Below are positions 1 to 7,289 of a stretch of DNA of 27,701 nt, piece by piece (the first letter of the stretch is position 1; each line of letters begins with the position of its first letter). Both the position numbers and the translations under genes were made by a program. The stretch lies in NCBI GenBank assembly GCA_011775825.1, contig JAABYK010000021.1, positions 1 through 27,701 of the forward strand. Reading direction: 5' to 3'. The notes beneath the pieces are model-generated. The model searched no databases, was not told where the DNA came from, and saw only the letters and a program-made list of their open reading frames with translations. Source of the DNA: Candidatus Zhuqueibacterota bacterium (GTDB lineage: Bacteria; Zhuqueibacterota; Zhuqueibacteria; Oceanimicrobiales; Oceanimicrobiaceae).

Positions 1-318
1 GCACCTGTTGATCTGCGGTGGCTGGCCCCACTAATTTTGGCAGTTTTGGTCATTGGAGGCTTTTTTCTGCGAAGATATCAGAAAAGGAAAGAAAGCAAAA
101 CAGCCCCTGCTTCACATAAAAAAGCAGAAAGACAGCGACTCCTCCATGAAATCTTACAACTCGATGACGCCTTTGCAGCCGGCAATGTCGGCGAGACAGA
201 CTATTTGATGAGCCGAGAAAAATTGAAAAAGGAAGTCCTGGCACTTGAGGGAAGCAATGGGGAAAGTTCTGCCGCCGAGGCCGTAGAAACACGGGAGGTA
301 AACCATGCAGCAAAATAA
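1..318 (+). CDS. C-terminal part of a membrane-anchored protein, cytochrome-maturation-like tail (partial)
   Basis: The reading frame is open to the first base of the window, so the gene starts upstream; an internal TTG at 37 is not a convincing start. About 105 residues are visible: one membrane segment (about residues 8-22), a basic stop-transfer stretch, then a charged helical tail with the pattern LLHEILQLDDAFAAGNV followed by DYLMSREKLKKEVLAL. Tails of this kind (short helix, aspartate pair, 'aG-i-e-Y---R--LK--l') occur at the ends of bacterial membrane proteins encoded in cytochrome c maturation and similar loci. The next gene overlaps this one by 14 bases and the third gene resembles CcmH, which supports an operon with an envelope role. 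The product itself cannot be named from what is visible. Confidence 0.6.
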   Translation, partial: APVDLRWLAPLILAVLVIGGFFLRRYQKRKESKTAPASHKKAERQRLLHEILQLDDAFAAGNVGETDYLMSREKLKKEVLALEGSNGESSAAEAVETREVNHAAK

Positions 319-718
319 AATGATTATCGCCACCGTGGTCTGTTCAGTCTTCCTCTTACTGCTGATCGGCTGGGCATTCTATCAAACCCTTCAGATATCC
401 CCAGGACGAAATGACGAGTCGGAGCACTACCCTCAGAAAGCGGTAATCGCTCAGGCTAAAGCACTGAAACTTTTACGATTGGACGAACTGGCGAAAAGTG
501 GTAAGGTCGAAGAAGGGATGACTATGAGCCAGGTGCGTGTTGCGTTCGGCAGCCCTGTGCGTACTGAGCAAAAGCAAGCCGAGGGCTACATGCAGACTAT
601 CTGGTGGTATGAGCGGAATGGCTGGCTCAGACTTGTATTCGATAAACGCTGGAAACTAAAACAGATAGGAAACATGATGTCTCCTCAACCGCACTCCATG
701 ACGGAAGTTGGAAATTGA
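305..718 (+). CDS. Membrane-anchored SmpA/BamE-like small protein
   Basis: A 137-residue protein with an N-terminal membrane anchor (about residues 6-27) and a periplasmic part. Residues 69-125 carry the BamE/SmpA-type pattern EEGMTMSQVRVAFGSP followed by a Trp-Tyr-rich strand and WLRLVFDKRWKLKQIG. In that family this forms a small alpha/beta fold that mediates protein contacts in the envelope. There is no lipobox cysteine, so unlike true BamE it would be anchored by a helix. It overlaps the upstream gene by 14 bases and touches the downstream gene, so the three are almost certainly co-translated. The BamE resemblance is by pattern only; a role in cytochrome maturation is inferred from position. 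Confidence 0.65.
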   Translation: MQQNKMIIATVVCSVFLLLLIGWAFYQTLQISPGRNDESEHYPQKAVIAQAKALKLLRLDELAKSGKVEEGMTMSQVRVAFGSPVRTEQKQAEGYMQTIWWYERNGWLRLVFDKRWKLKQIGNMMSPQPHSMTEVGN

Positions 719-738
719 CCAATCTTGTGGTGAACAAA

Positions 739-1134
739 ATGTCCAAGAAAAAAACCGTGAAAAACGGACTCCACACTAGAGCTCTGTTTGACGCAAAAAT
801 GAGGTTCCTGCTATTAGGCACCCTGGCGGGGTTGGTGATAGGAGGAATAGTGATTTTTATCGCCACTGATGTGAATCACCCGCAGGTGAACAAACAGCCT
901 TCCCAATATCATCCGGCCACATTTGTCGTCGCAGGAAAGTTTCTCTGCGGCTGCCAGGAATGCCAGTTGGAACTGGTTAGGTGTAAATGTGGTAACTCCG
1001 CGGGCGGCACCCACGAATTGGACTACATATCAATGAAACTGGCTGAAGGACTTTCAGAACCCGACGTCGTCAGAGAGGTTTACAAAAAATTTGGGAGCAT
1101 CAAGAATGCTTACCGCTTCCTTTTGGAAGATTAA
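739..1134 (+). CDS. CcmH-like membrane protein with a five-cysteine cluster
   Basis: A 131-residue protein from the ATG at 739; a TTG at 715 overlapping the previous stop is an alternative start. One membrane helix (about residues 21-42) precedes a periplasmic domain. That domain has a cysteine-rich motif, CGCQECQLELVRCKCG, followed by a helical part with the CcmH-like pattern MKLAEGLSEPDVVREVYKKFG. CcmH proteins keep apocytochrome c cysteines reduced for heme ligation, using an LRCxxCQ motif before a helical bundle. Here the two cysteines are replaced by five (C-x-C-x2-C-x6-C-x-C), which looks more like a metal or cluster site than a simple dithiol. The helical half suggests the CcmH family; the cysteine half makes thiol chemistry uncertain. 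It follows the SmpA-like gene directly. Confidence 0.65.
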   Translation: MSKKKTVKNGLHTRALFDAKMRFLLLGTLAGLVIGGIVIFIATDVNHPQVNKQPSQYHPATFVVAGKFLCGCQECQLELVRCKCGNSAGGTHELDYISMKLAEGLSEPDVVREVYKKFGSIKNAYRFLLED

Positions 1135-1156
1135 AAAGCAGATGAGGATTGTAACC

Positions 1157-1966
1157 ATGAATTGCCTGAAGAAGTTTAGAAGCACATTAAGTGCGGGTCT
1201 TCTGGGTCTCTGCGTATTTACAGGAGGTGCTTTGGCGCTGGACGACAATGGGAACACGTCTGCAAACATGCAAACGACGGGGAGTAAGCTGGCGTTGCGT
1301 GAGGTCACGTTCAAAATCCACAAAACCGGCAAAGAGTTGAGAGGTTTAGAAAGCGCGCCAATTCTGCTGCTTCAGAAGTGGCGTGGCGTCCGTTACGTCG
1401 GTGTCAACTACAAAACGCTGGAAATGGTGGTGCGATATCAACCTTCGCATATCGACTTGAAACAGATCGTCTCGGCTCTTGAGGAATTGGGGAATTTTAA
1501 CATTTCGATTATGGATGGTCCGAAAAACATGGACTCTACAGAACCCATGAAATCGTTCAGGCCCGGCGTTGAGTTCTCAATTCCAGAGTTTTCACACTTG
1601 CGTCTGAAATGTCTTACGAGTGATGAAGCCCGCCTGCTCTGTGACCAGCACAGAGAGGAGCTACCGCAAGAGCTTGATCTCGACCAGTGCCATGTCATTC
1701 AGGTCGCTTTTTCTTCGGATGTCTATGATAATGGCGAATATGATTGGCTTTCCCAGGTTTGTCTGGTTGATTCAGAAGGTCGGTTTGTTAAACCCGCGAA
1801 TTGGTTGAAGCTCGGATCAGTGAAAGAGAGCCCAATAAAAGGCTCGGTTTCAGGCCTGTTAATATTTCCCAGAGTGCCTTTGCTACAACTTGGTCTGGCA
1901 CTCCGGTTTCTAAGGGCAAACGGGGAAGGTTATGACAGCTTTTCGGTCTCTGTACCCGACTTTTAG
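1157..1966 (+). CDS. Exported protein with a degenerate heavy-metal-associated (HMA-like) domain
   Basis: A 269-residue secreted protein. The ATG at 1157 is chosen because GAGG lies 9 bases upstream and it opens directly on a signal peptide (basic start, hydrophobic core ending near GGALALDD at residue 30). An earlier in-frame ATG at 1142 would add five residues. Residues 47-109 read like a beta-alpha-beta-beta-alpha-beta ferredoxin-like fold of the HMA type: EVTFKIHKTG, then GVRYVGVNYKTLEMVVRY, then IDLKQIVSALEELG. The CxxC metal motif expected in the first loop is absent. Residues 120-269 form a beta-rich domain I do not recognise, with three scattered cysteines. The neighbouring CcmH-like and PII-like genes suggest a metal or redox role, but no direct metal site is visible. 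Confidence 0.6.
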   Translation: MNCLKKFRSTLSAGLLGLCVFTGGALALDDNGNTSANMQTTGSKLALREVTFKIHKTGKELRGLESAPILLLQKWRGVRYVGVNYKTLEMVVRYQPSHIDLKQIVSALEELGNFNISIMDGPKNMDSTEPMKSFRPGVEFSIPEFSHLRLKCLTSDEARLLCDQHREELPQELDLDQCHVIQVAFSSDVYDNGEYDWLSQVCLVDSEGRFVKPANWLKLGSVKESPIKGSVSGLLIFPRVPLLQLGLALRFLRANGEGYDSFSVSVPDF

Positions 1967-2047
1967 ACTATTTTGTGCCAAGGGATGCAAGAAAGTTTTT
2001 GACAAAGAATCTGAGAGATATTTACCCGAAGAAAGGAGTTGATTAAC

Positions 2048-2392
2048 ATGAAAGAAGTAAAGGCGTATGTCCGCATCAGGATGGTAGACCAGGTGGTACG
2101 AGCGTTGGAAGAAGCCGGCTTTGACCGTATGACCATCATAGATGTTTCAGCACTGGGTAAGCTGGCGGATGAAAAAGAAGCGAAGTATTCTATCGAATTT
2201 GTGGAAAAGCATTCAAAGATGGCGAAAATCGAACTGGCGTGCAAGGACCGTGACGTGGATCAAGTCGTTGAGACGATACAGAAAAATGCCTGCACACATC
2301 AGCCTGGCGACGGCATCATTTTCGTGGCCCCTGTAGAGCGTGCGGTGAAAATACGCACGTGTGAAGAAGGGGAGCAGATTTTACAGGCTTGA
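2048..2392 (+). CDS. PII-like signalling protein (GlnB superfamily, metal-associated type)
   Basis: A 114-residue cytoplasmic protein of PII length. GAAAGGAG ends 9 bases before the ATG at 2048, which decides the start over the in-frame TTG at 2039. Recognisable PII elements are KEVKAYVRIRMVDQVVRALEEAG, FDRMTIIDV, the strand AKIELACKDRDVDQVVETIQK, the C-loop-like PGDGIIFVAPVE and the ending AVKIRTCEEGE. The T-loop region is short (GKLADEKEAKYSIEFVE) and lacks the usual uridylylated tyrosine context, and the lysine of the C-loop is replaced. The known PII-NG subgroup has these traits and is typically encoded beside heavy-metal efflux genes rather than nitrogen genes. No glnA, amtB or nitrogen gene is nearby, which fits that subgroup. 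The ligand cannot be told from sequence. Confidence 0.8.
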   Translation: MKEVKAYVRIRMVDQVVRALEEAGFDRMTIIDVSALGKLADEKEAKYSIEFVEKHSKMAKIELACKDRDVDQVVETIQKNACTHQPGDGIIFVAPVERAVKIRTCEEGEQILQA

Positions 2393-2426
2393 AGTTTTTT
2401 TTCGCAGGGAATAAAACCTTTTTGGC

Positions 2427-2858
2427 GTGAGAATTGTGCAACCCAAATCATATTTGGCTCTGCTGGTTTCTATTCTGCCAGTGAGTCCAAACGCATGTCT
2501 TGTCGAGCACATGATTGCTCGGTTGGCCGATGCTATTCCAACCGGGCATCATGGCAGTGAAGCTCACGATCCTCACGAGTCGGTCCCGTCACATAAACAT
2601 GACAATCAGGGCCAGGAAACCGAATTTTGCTGTGATAACCCACTCAATCTCTATATTGTCGCCAGAATTAAGGCGTTGCCACAAAAAGATACCTGTGAAA
2701 ATTCTAACCTAATCTTCGACACAATTGCTGATTTAGTTGGGGTAGAAAACTCTCTTCAGCATTCCAACTCTCTGCACCGCTTCAGGCAACCTGCCCCGCT
2801 ACGTACGAGGGATAAGTACGCCCTCGCCTGCCTGTTGCACGCGCCGCCCTCTGATTAA
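2427..2858 (+). CDS. Exported His-rich protein of unknown function
   Basis: A 143-residue protein from a GTG at 2427; the only purine-rich stretch upstream (AGGGA at 2406-2410) is rather distant, so the start is uncertain. The N-terminus is signal-peptide-like (about residues 6-24). Residues 40-58 are rich in His and acidic residues (GHHGSEAHDPHESVPSHKHD), followed by a vicinal cysteine pair, FCCDN. Small exported His-rich proteins with a cysteine pair commonly precede cus-type copper efflux operons; here no TolC, CusB or CusA homologue follows, so it may be an orphan of such a locus. The TAA stop lies inside the left inverted repeat of the element at 2854-2986, so the C-terminus may have been altered by an insertion. 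Confidence 0.5.
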   Translation: MRIVQPKSYLALLVSILPVSPNACLVEHMIARLADAIPTGHHGSEAHDPHESVPSHKHDNQGQETEFCCDNPLNLYIVARIKALPQKDTCENSNLIFDTIADLVGVENSLQHSNSLHRFRQPAPLRTRDKYALACLLHAPPSD

Positions 2859-2986
2859 TACTACAGCGAAAGTTTTTTCCACAGTAGCTTGTTTCGAGGA
2901 GAAATATGACTTTGTAGGTTTTAGAAACCTGTAAAGTTTGAGTTCGAACTTTGGCTCTAATTGAAAAGTTTCACTGTAGTATTAAT
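2854..2986. repeat. 133-bp element with 24-bp terminal inverted repeats (MITE-like)
   Basis: The left end (2854-2877) and right end (2963-2986) are inverted repeats matching at 21 of 24 positions; the outermost 13 bases match exactly (attaatactacag on the left). The interior is non-coding and contains two smaller hairpins: aggttt/aaacct at 2917-2931, and aaagtt/aacttt at about 2933-2952. No transposase is encoded. The layout is that of a miniature inverted-repeat element, or of one long cruciform-forming regulatory hairpin. The left repeat supplies the stop codon of the upstream gene. The right repeat contains a weak promoter-like pair, TTGAAA and TAATGT, separated by 16 bases and facing the downstream gene. 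No clear target-site duplication is visible. Confidence 0.55.
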
Positions 2987-3026
2987 GTAATCTTCTGATT
3001 CTATCCCCAATTACTTTGAGTTAGAA

Positions 3027-3072
3027 GTCTGTCCGAGAGGTACAGAAAAACCGATTTTCTGTCGTTTCAGAC
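3027..3072 (+). promoter_or_regulatory. Structured leader hairpin ahead of the spermidine-synthase-like membrane gene
   Basis: Within the 5' leader of the gene at 3099 there is a perfect 8-bp stem, acagaaaa (3042-3049) with ttttctgt (3055-3062), closed by a 5-base loop. A second outer pairing is gtctg (3027-3031) with cagac (3068-3072). It sits about 10 bases before the AAGGAGGAG ribosome binding site. There is no U-tract, so it looks like a regulatory or RNA-stabilising structure or a protein-binding palindrome rather than a terminator. Confidence 0.35.
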
Positions 3073-3098
3073 AGTTCGTACAAAGGAGGAGTATTTAG

Positions 3099-5510
3099 AT
3101 GATTTCATTAGGCGTGCCTCGACGTGCGCGTCTTTGGTTGGTGACGCTGTCGACAGCCCTGATCTCTTATGGCGTACTCACGTTTGAGATTGTGTTGACG
3201 CGAATCTTTTCGGTAATGCTGAGCTATCATTATGTCTTTGCCGTGATTTCATTTGCCCTCCTCGGTCTCGGCTTAGGAGGCATGTTGCGAGGACTGTGGT
3301 CGCGCTGGCTGCCCCGAATGAGTCACTCGACAAGCGCGGTGCTATTTGCGCTCATGATTGCCACATCGGTCATCGGTATCACCAAACTGCCGGTTTACGA
3401 AAGCGATGTCCTGGCAGATTTCGGGTTTTGGATCTACATTCTCATCGCTATGCTGCCGTTTTTCTTTGCCGGTCTGACACTCGCCGGTATTTTCGAGGAG
3501 TTTTCCGAACGCAGCTCGATCCTGTACGGCGCCGATCTCCTCGGCGCCACGGTCGGGGCCTTAACCGTCGTACCGCTGCTCAATGGGTTTGGCGGCGTGA
3601 ACGCGGCTCTGTTTGTCGCTATCGTTGCGGCTGTTGCAGCAGTTGTCCTGATGGCCGTAACGAGCAAGGGCTTTTCCGCTGGCGTGGTGTCGTTGTCGGG
3701 TGCAGCTTTGGCGCTCGTTATGCTTGGCTGGTTTGGCGTCGACAGCACAGTGCCCGTGGGTAAAGTTCTCAACAAAGACATGTACCGCATGTTGGCGAAT
3801 CCACTGATAGCAGCAGAAGTTGTGGAAAGCCGGTGGAGTGCTTTCGGCCGCACGGATTTGGTGCGCAGTGCTCGTGAACCCAATGACATGACCATATTCG
3901 TAGATGGCGCCGCTGGCTCTGTGATGTACAACCTCGATTCCCTTCTCAATAAGCCGGAACGAAAAGGGCACCTGATGATGCACTACGGAGGATATTTCCC
4001 CTTTCTTTTCCTGAAAGAGAGTGAGAAAGACAGCGCACTGATCATTGGTGCGGGGGGAGGACGTGACGTGGTGGTGGCTTTACTTGGTGAAGCGAAATCG
4101 ATTACCGCCGTCGAGGTTAATCCAGAAGTTGTACAGATTGTGAAAGATTACGAAGCCTTCAACGGAGGGATTTATACGAAAAAACCGAATATCCGCGCTG
4201 TCGTGGCTGAAGGCCGTAACTTCATCCGCACCACACATGGGAAGTACGATATCATCATGCTTGCCGTCCCCATCACAAAGAGCAGTCGCAGCGTTGAAGG
4301 CTATGCCCTGACTGAGAACTACCTCTTTACGGTGGAGTCGATGGGCGATTACCTTGACCACCTGACATCGGAGGGGCGCATTATCATCGTGGCGCACGAC
4401 GAGCCAGAGGTTTACCGTCTGGTTTCGCTTGCGCTCACGGCGTTTGCGCGGCGCGGCATCTCGCAGCCGGGAGCCATGAAGCATATCTACACGATTGCCT
4501 CAGGCATGATGCCGGCCATCGTCGTCAAAAAGCAACCGTTCGAGCCAGAGGAAATCGAAGAAAGGCATGCCGCCCTGCATCAATTGGGCTTTGATAAAGG
4601 CAGCTTTTTCGTACCGTATGAACAACAGATTGTGCTCGCTCCCAACGAAGACCTCGGCCTCGATTTCGAATGGCGCATGTTTGACCAGATTCTGGTGGAC
4701 ATCTCCACTGGCAAGTTGGCCCTGGAGCAACTGCTGCAAGCCGCTATTCTCGACATCGGACCGGTGACCGACGATCGGCCATTTTTCTACAAATTCGAAC
4801 CCGGCTTGCCCAAACCGTTCGGGACATTCTCGCTCTTGATTGTCGTGGCAATCGGGCTGGTGATCGGGCTGGTGGCGATCCCGAAAGCCTGGCGTGCGTC
4901 CAGGGTGGAATTTATGAGGCGGCTTGCCCAATATCCAGTGTTGAAGAGGTTAATGGTTATCTTCTTTTCTCTGGGAGTGGGTTTTATGCTGGTGGAGATC
5001 GCGTTATTTCAAAAACTCATGCTGTTCGTTGGCCAGCCTGTCCTGGCGCTGACGGTGCTCCTTTTCTCCTTGCTTCTGGGAGGCAGTGTTGGGAGTTTGA
5101 CCAGTTCGTTGTTCCGTAAGAATCTGGGTCGGGTGATCATGAGTGCCGCATTTGCAGCCGCAATCTTGACTTTGACTTATGCGTTATTTCTCGACATTTT
5201 CTTCAGCCTGGGCTTCGACCGAAAAATTACGGCGGCTGTGCTTCTGGTTCCACTGGGATTTGTCATGGGATTTCCGTTCCCTCTATCGCTGCGCCTGATG
5301 AAAATGTACGGCTTTGGCGAGCTGGTGCACTGGATGTGGGGAGTGAACGGCGTGGCCTCAGTGCTCGGCTCAGCGCTGACCATGATTATCGGCATTCTGG
5401 TTGGCTTTTCATTTGCACTTTACACGGGCGCAATTCTCTATTTAACTATCGCGGGCCTCGCTATTTCTTTTGCAGCGACAGATTGTGCAATAGTTGGCAG
5501 AATGTTGTAG
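3099..5510 (+). CDS. Large polytopic membrane protein with spermidine-synthase-like domain
   Basis: An 803-residue protein with a strong ribosome binding site (AAGGAGGAG at 3082-3090). Residues 1-230 hold about six or seven membrane helices. Residues 310-510 are a Rossmann methyltransferase-like domain with the SAM-type loop IIGAGGGRDVVVALL (about 313-327), the acidic strand end TAVEVNPEVVQIV, and YDIIMLAVPITKSS. Residues 575-800 hold further membrane helices. This is the layout of membrane-embedded 'spermidine synthase-like' proteins. True spermidine synthases have catalytic aspartates in a D-S/T-x-D-P motif after the fourth strand; here this reads LAVPITKSS, so aminopropyl transfer is unlikely. 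The substrate is unknown. The gene follows a structured leader and precedes a membrane methyltransferase gene. Confidence 0.75.
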   Translation: MISLGVPRRARLWLVTLSTALISYGVLTFEIVLTRIFSVMLSYHYVFAVISFALLGLGLGGMLRGLWSRWLPRMSHSTSAVLFALMIATSVIGITKLPVYESDVLADFGFWIYILIAMLPFFFAGLTLAGIFEEFSERSSILYGADLLGATVGALTVVPLLNGFGGVNAALFVAIVAAVAAVVLMAVTSKGFSAGVVSLSGAALALVMLGWFGVDSTVPVGKVLNKDMYRMLANPLIAAEVVESRWSAFGRTDLVRSAREPNDMTIFVDGAAGSVMYNLDSLLNKPERKGHLMMHYGGYFPFLFLKESEKDSALIIGAGGGRDVVVALLGEAKSITAVEVNPEVVQIVKDYEAFNGGIYTKKPNIRAVVAEGRNFIRTTHGKYDIIMLAVPITKSSRSVEGYALTENYLFTVESMGDYLDHLTSEGRIIIVAHDEPEVYRLVSLALTAFARRGISQPGAMKHIYTIASGMMPAIVVKKQPFEPEEIEERHAALHQLGFDKGSFFVPYEQQIVLAPNEDLGLDFEWRMFDQILVDISTGKLALEQLLQAAILDIGPVTDDRPFFYKFEPGLPKPFGTFSLLIVVAIGLVIGLVAIPKAWRASRVEFMRRLAQYPVLKRLMVIFFSLGVGFMLVEIALFQKLMLFVGQPVLALTVLLFSLLLGGSVGSLTSSLFRKNLGRVIMSAAFAAAILTLTYALFLDIFFSLGFDRKITAAVLLVPLGFVMGFPFPLSLRLMKMYGFGELVHWMWGVNGVASVLGSALTMIIGILVGFSFALYTGAILYLTIAGLAISFAATDCAIVGRML

Positions 5511-5668
5511 AATATCCTGCAACTCCGAATCTTAAACGCGTTTCCGTGGAGGTTAACTAAGGCTGTAACTTTTTGATATATTTAAAGATGACTGCCTATC
5601 AGCGTTCATGGCATGCTTATTGTGGTTATTGAGGAGGAGAAGGCATTCTTACTGAAAAGGAGAAAGAT

Positions 5669-6292
5669 ATGCACGAATCTTACGATTATGGCATCTGGTC
5701 CATGGTCATTTTCAATGTGATCATTTTTGGGGCGTTTGTGATTGGGTTCCTGCGTCCAAAAAAGAAATACGAGTGGCGCACGCTCGGTGTGTTTGCCGCG
5801 TTCATTGTGGCACTGTTCACGGAGATGTACGGCTTCCCTTTGACCATCTACGTTTTGCTCTCGCTTTTTGGCACCAAAGTAGGGCTCACCGACCCGTTTG
5901 AACATGTCAGTGGTCACTTACTGGGAACGCTCTTCGGCGCGCCCGAATGGGTGAAGTTAGTCATTTGTCAACTGGGCGCATTTGTCATGCTCATTGGCCT
6001 CATCATCATGAGCAAGGGGTGGAAGCAGATTCACGAGGCGGAGGGCAAACTGGTGACCGATGGCATCTATGCATACGTGCGTCACCCGCAGTATTCGGGG
6101 CTGTTCCTGATTACCATCGGTATGCTCATCCAGTGGCCGACTATCATTACCCTACTGATGTGGCCGATTTTGATGTATGCCTACTACCGACTGGCACTGC
6201 GCGAAGAGCGTGATGTCGAGGAGACATTTGGGGAAGGCTATCGCCAGTATAAGCGCAAGGTACCGGCCTTTATCCCGAAATTTGCGAGGTAG
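5669..6292 (+). CDS. Isoprenylcysteine/phospholipid-type membrane methyltransferase, copy 1
   Basis: A 207-residue polytopic protein with four to five membrane helices and AAGGAGA ahead of its ATG. It carries the ICMT/PEMT family signature: GIYAYVRHPQYSGLFL (about residues 131-146), then REERDVEETFGEGYRQYKRK and the ending VPAFIPKF. In this family the RHPxY and double-glutamate elements form the SAM site, and the substrate is an S- or N-nucleophile at the membrane. Bacteria lack prenylated CaaX proteins in general, so the real substrate is unknown. It shares the identical segment EMYGFPLTIY with a second copy at 19829-20494, and both copies sit beside a DUF5676-like and a His-rich small protein. 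It is followed 36 bases later by the doubled DUF5676-like gene. Confidence 0.8.
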   Translation: MHESYDYGIWSMVIFNVIIFGAFVIGFLRPKKKYEWRTLGVFAAFIVALFTEMYGFPLTIYVLLSLFGTKVGLTDPFEHVSGHLLGTLFGAPEWVKLVICQLGAFVMLIGLIIMSKGWKQIHEAEGKLVTDGIYAYVRHPQYSGLFLITIGMLIQWPTIITLLMWPILMYAYYRLALREERDVEETFGEGYRQYKRKVPAFIPKFAR

Positions 6293-6328
6293 GCAGAACT
6301 TGATAAAAATAAAAGCGAGGTGAGAATC

Positions 6329-6880
6329 ATGAAACGTTTGCAGCCTTATCCCGTCGCAGTGGCGCTGAGCTTTATCTTTCTGGTCTTGTATCTGGTATGC
6401 GTCGGGCTGCATTATCTGCTGCCGGAATCAGGCTGGCAGATGTATCGCTTCTGGGAAATGACCCTTATCGGATTTACCTGGCTCACCGCCATGAGTTTGT
6501 TGCTCGGGATACTTGAGATCTTTGTGGGCGGCTTTTTCGTCGCGTACACTCTGATCCCGCTTTTCAATTATGTTGACAAGAAATTCGATACAAATAAAGG
6601 AGGCAATCCCATGCGACCACTTCGATTTAAACCGGTACTGTTTGCCGTAACCGGCTTTGGTATACTGACTTATGTATTGTGCTTTATTTTCGACCTTATC
6701 TTTCCACAATGGGCCATGACGGAAATCTGGAACATTCTCTTGCCAGGATTCACAGGCCTGAACTGGGCGAGCTTTTTCATCGGCCTGCTGGGAGTGATCG
6801 GCTACGGCATTTATATCTCGGCAGTGTTTGTACCGATTTACAACTTCTTCCGGGTTGAAAAACTGCCTGAGCTGAAATGA
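6329..6880 (+). CDS. Tandem (two-copy) DUF5676-like membrane protein
   Basis: A 183-residue protein made of two homologous halves. The ATG at 6329 has GAGGTGA 7 bases upstream. Each half has a hydrophobic helix, a short segment with an acidic or aromatic start, an F-x-W/G-L turn and a Gly-rich second helix ending in a P-x-F/Y-N-Y/F motif: LIPLFNYVDKKF in the first, VFVPIYNFFRVEKL in the second. The single-copy relative at 19493-19753 ends in VFVPIYNFFHSRWL. These resemble the short DUF5676 membrane proteins often found in metal-resistance islands. Between the halves, at 6597-6613, a ribosome binding site (AAAGGAGG) precedes an in-frame ATG at 6611. Two formerly separate genes seem to have fused by stop loss, and the second half may still be made alone. 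Function unknown. Confidence 0.7.
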   Translation: MKRLQPYPVAVALSFIFLVLYLVCVGLHYLLPESGWQMYRFWEMTLIGFTWLTAMSLLLGILEIFVGGFFVAYTLIPLFNYVDKKFDTNKGGNPMRPLRFKPVLFAVTGFGILTYVLCFIFDLIFPQWAMTEIWNILLPGFTGLNWASFFIGLLGVIGYGIYISAVFVPIYNFFRVEKLPELK

Positions 6881-6909
6881 ACGAGTTTCTAAGAGAAGGA
6901 AAACCAGTC

Positions 6910-7089
6910 ATGTCGGAGACAGTCATTTATATTATCCTTTTTGCCCTTCTTATGTTCTTTATGCATCGCGGGCATGGTGGCGGGATGGGGTGTCATGGCG
7001 GACATTCACATCATGGGCATGACAAGCCCAAAGAAGACAAGAAAGAAGGAGCAGAACAGGAGTCAGAGCAGCATTTTCCTCATCATTAA
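6910..7089 (+). CDS. Small His-rich single-span membrane protein, copy 1
   Basis: A 59-residue protein starting at the ATG at 6910, which has AGAAGGA about 9 bases upstream. An in-frame ATG at 6877 overlapping the previous stop (ATGA) would add 11 residues. One membrane helix (about residues 4-17) is followed by a His- and Gly-rich segment, HRGHGGGMGCHGGHSHHGHD, then a Lys/Glu tail ending in HFPHH. The short helix plus HGGHG tail resembles DUF2933-type proteins seen with copper and mercury resistance genes. The likely role is metal binding at the membrane surface, from composition only. A similar protein occurs at 19268-19429, again beside a DUF5676-like gene. Confidence 0.7.
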   Translation: MSETVIYIILFALLMFFMHRGHGGGMGCHGGHSHHGHDKPKEDKKEGAEQESEQHFPHH

Positions 7090-7289
7090 CATGAATACTT
7101 TAGCGTTCAACCAAAGAGTACCATCACTAAATGCTGTCACCAAACTCCACAACAGTCGAGTGACCGTTGGCACTTTGACCTTTTGTCTTATCGTTCCTGA
7201 TGCTGGCCCCTGTGCCGCATGCGTTCTGCCAGACATTAGGTATTCAGTGACCTTAGGTTTAAGAAAAAGAAAGGGTTAAGGGATTCAGG
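7090..7289. other. Intergenic stretch of 200 bases
   Basis: There is no supported gene here. A short frame opening at 7091 (about 62 codons) has no ribosome binding site and no family resemblance. No terminator hairpin was seen. The last bases hold the AAGGGA ribosome binding site of the next gene. Confidence 0.4.

Noticed and set aside
3434..3949. A 171-codon minus-strand frame inside the spermidine-synthase-like gene
   Set aside because: It lies wholly opposite a well-supported gene and shows no family motif or ribosome binding site.
6941..7279. A 112-codon + strand frame overlapping the His-rich gene and running into the gap
   Set aside because: It overlaps the His-rich gene in another frame, has no ribosome binding site, and has a composition unlike a real protein.
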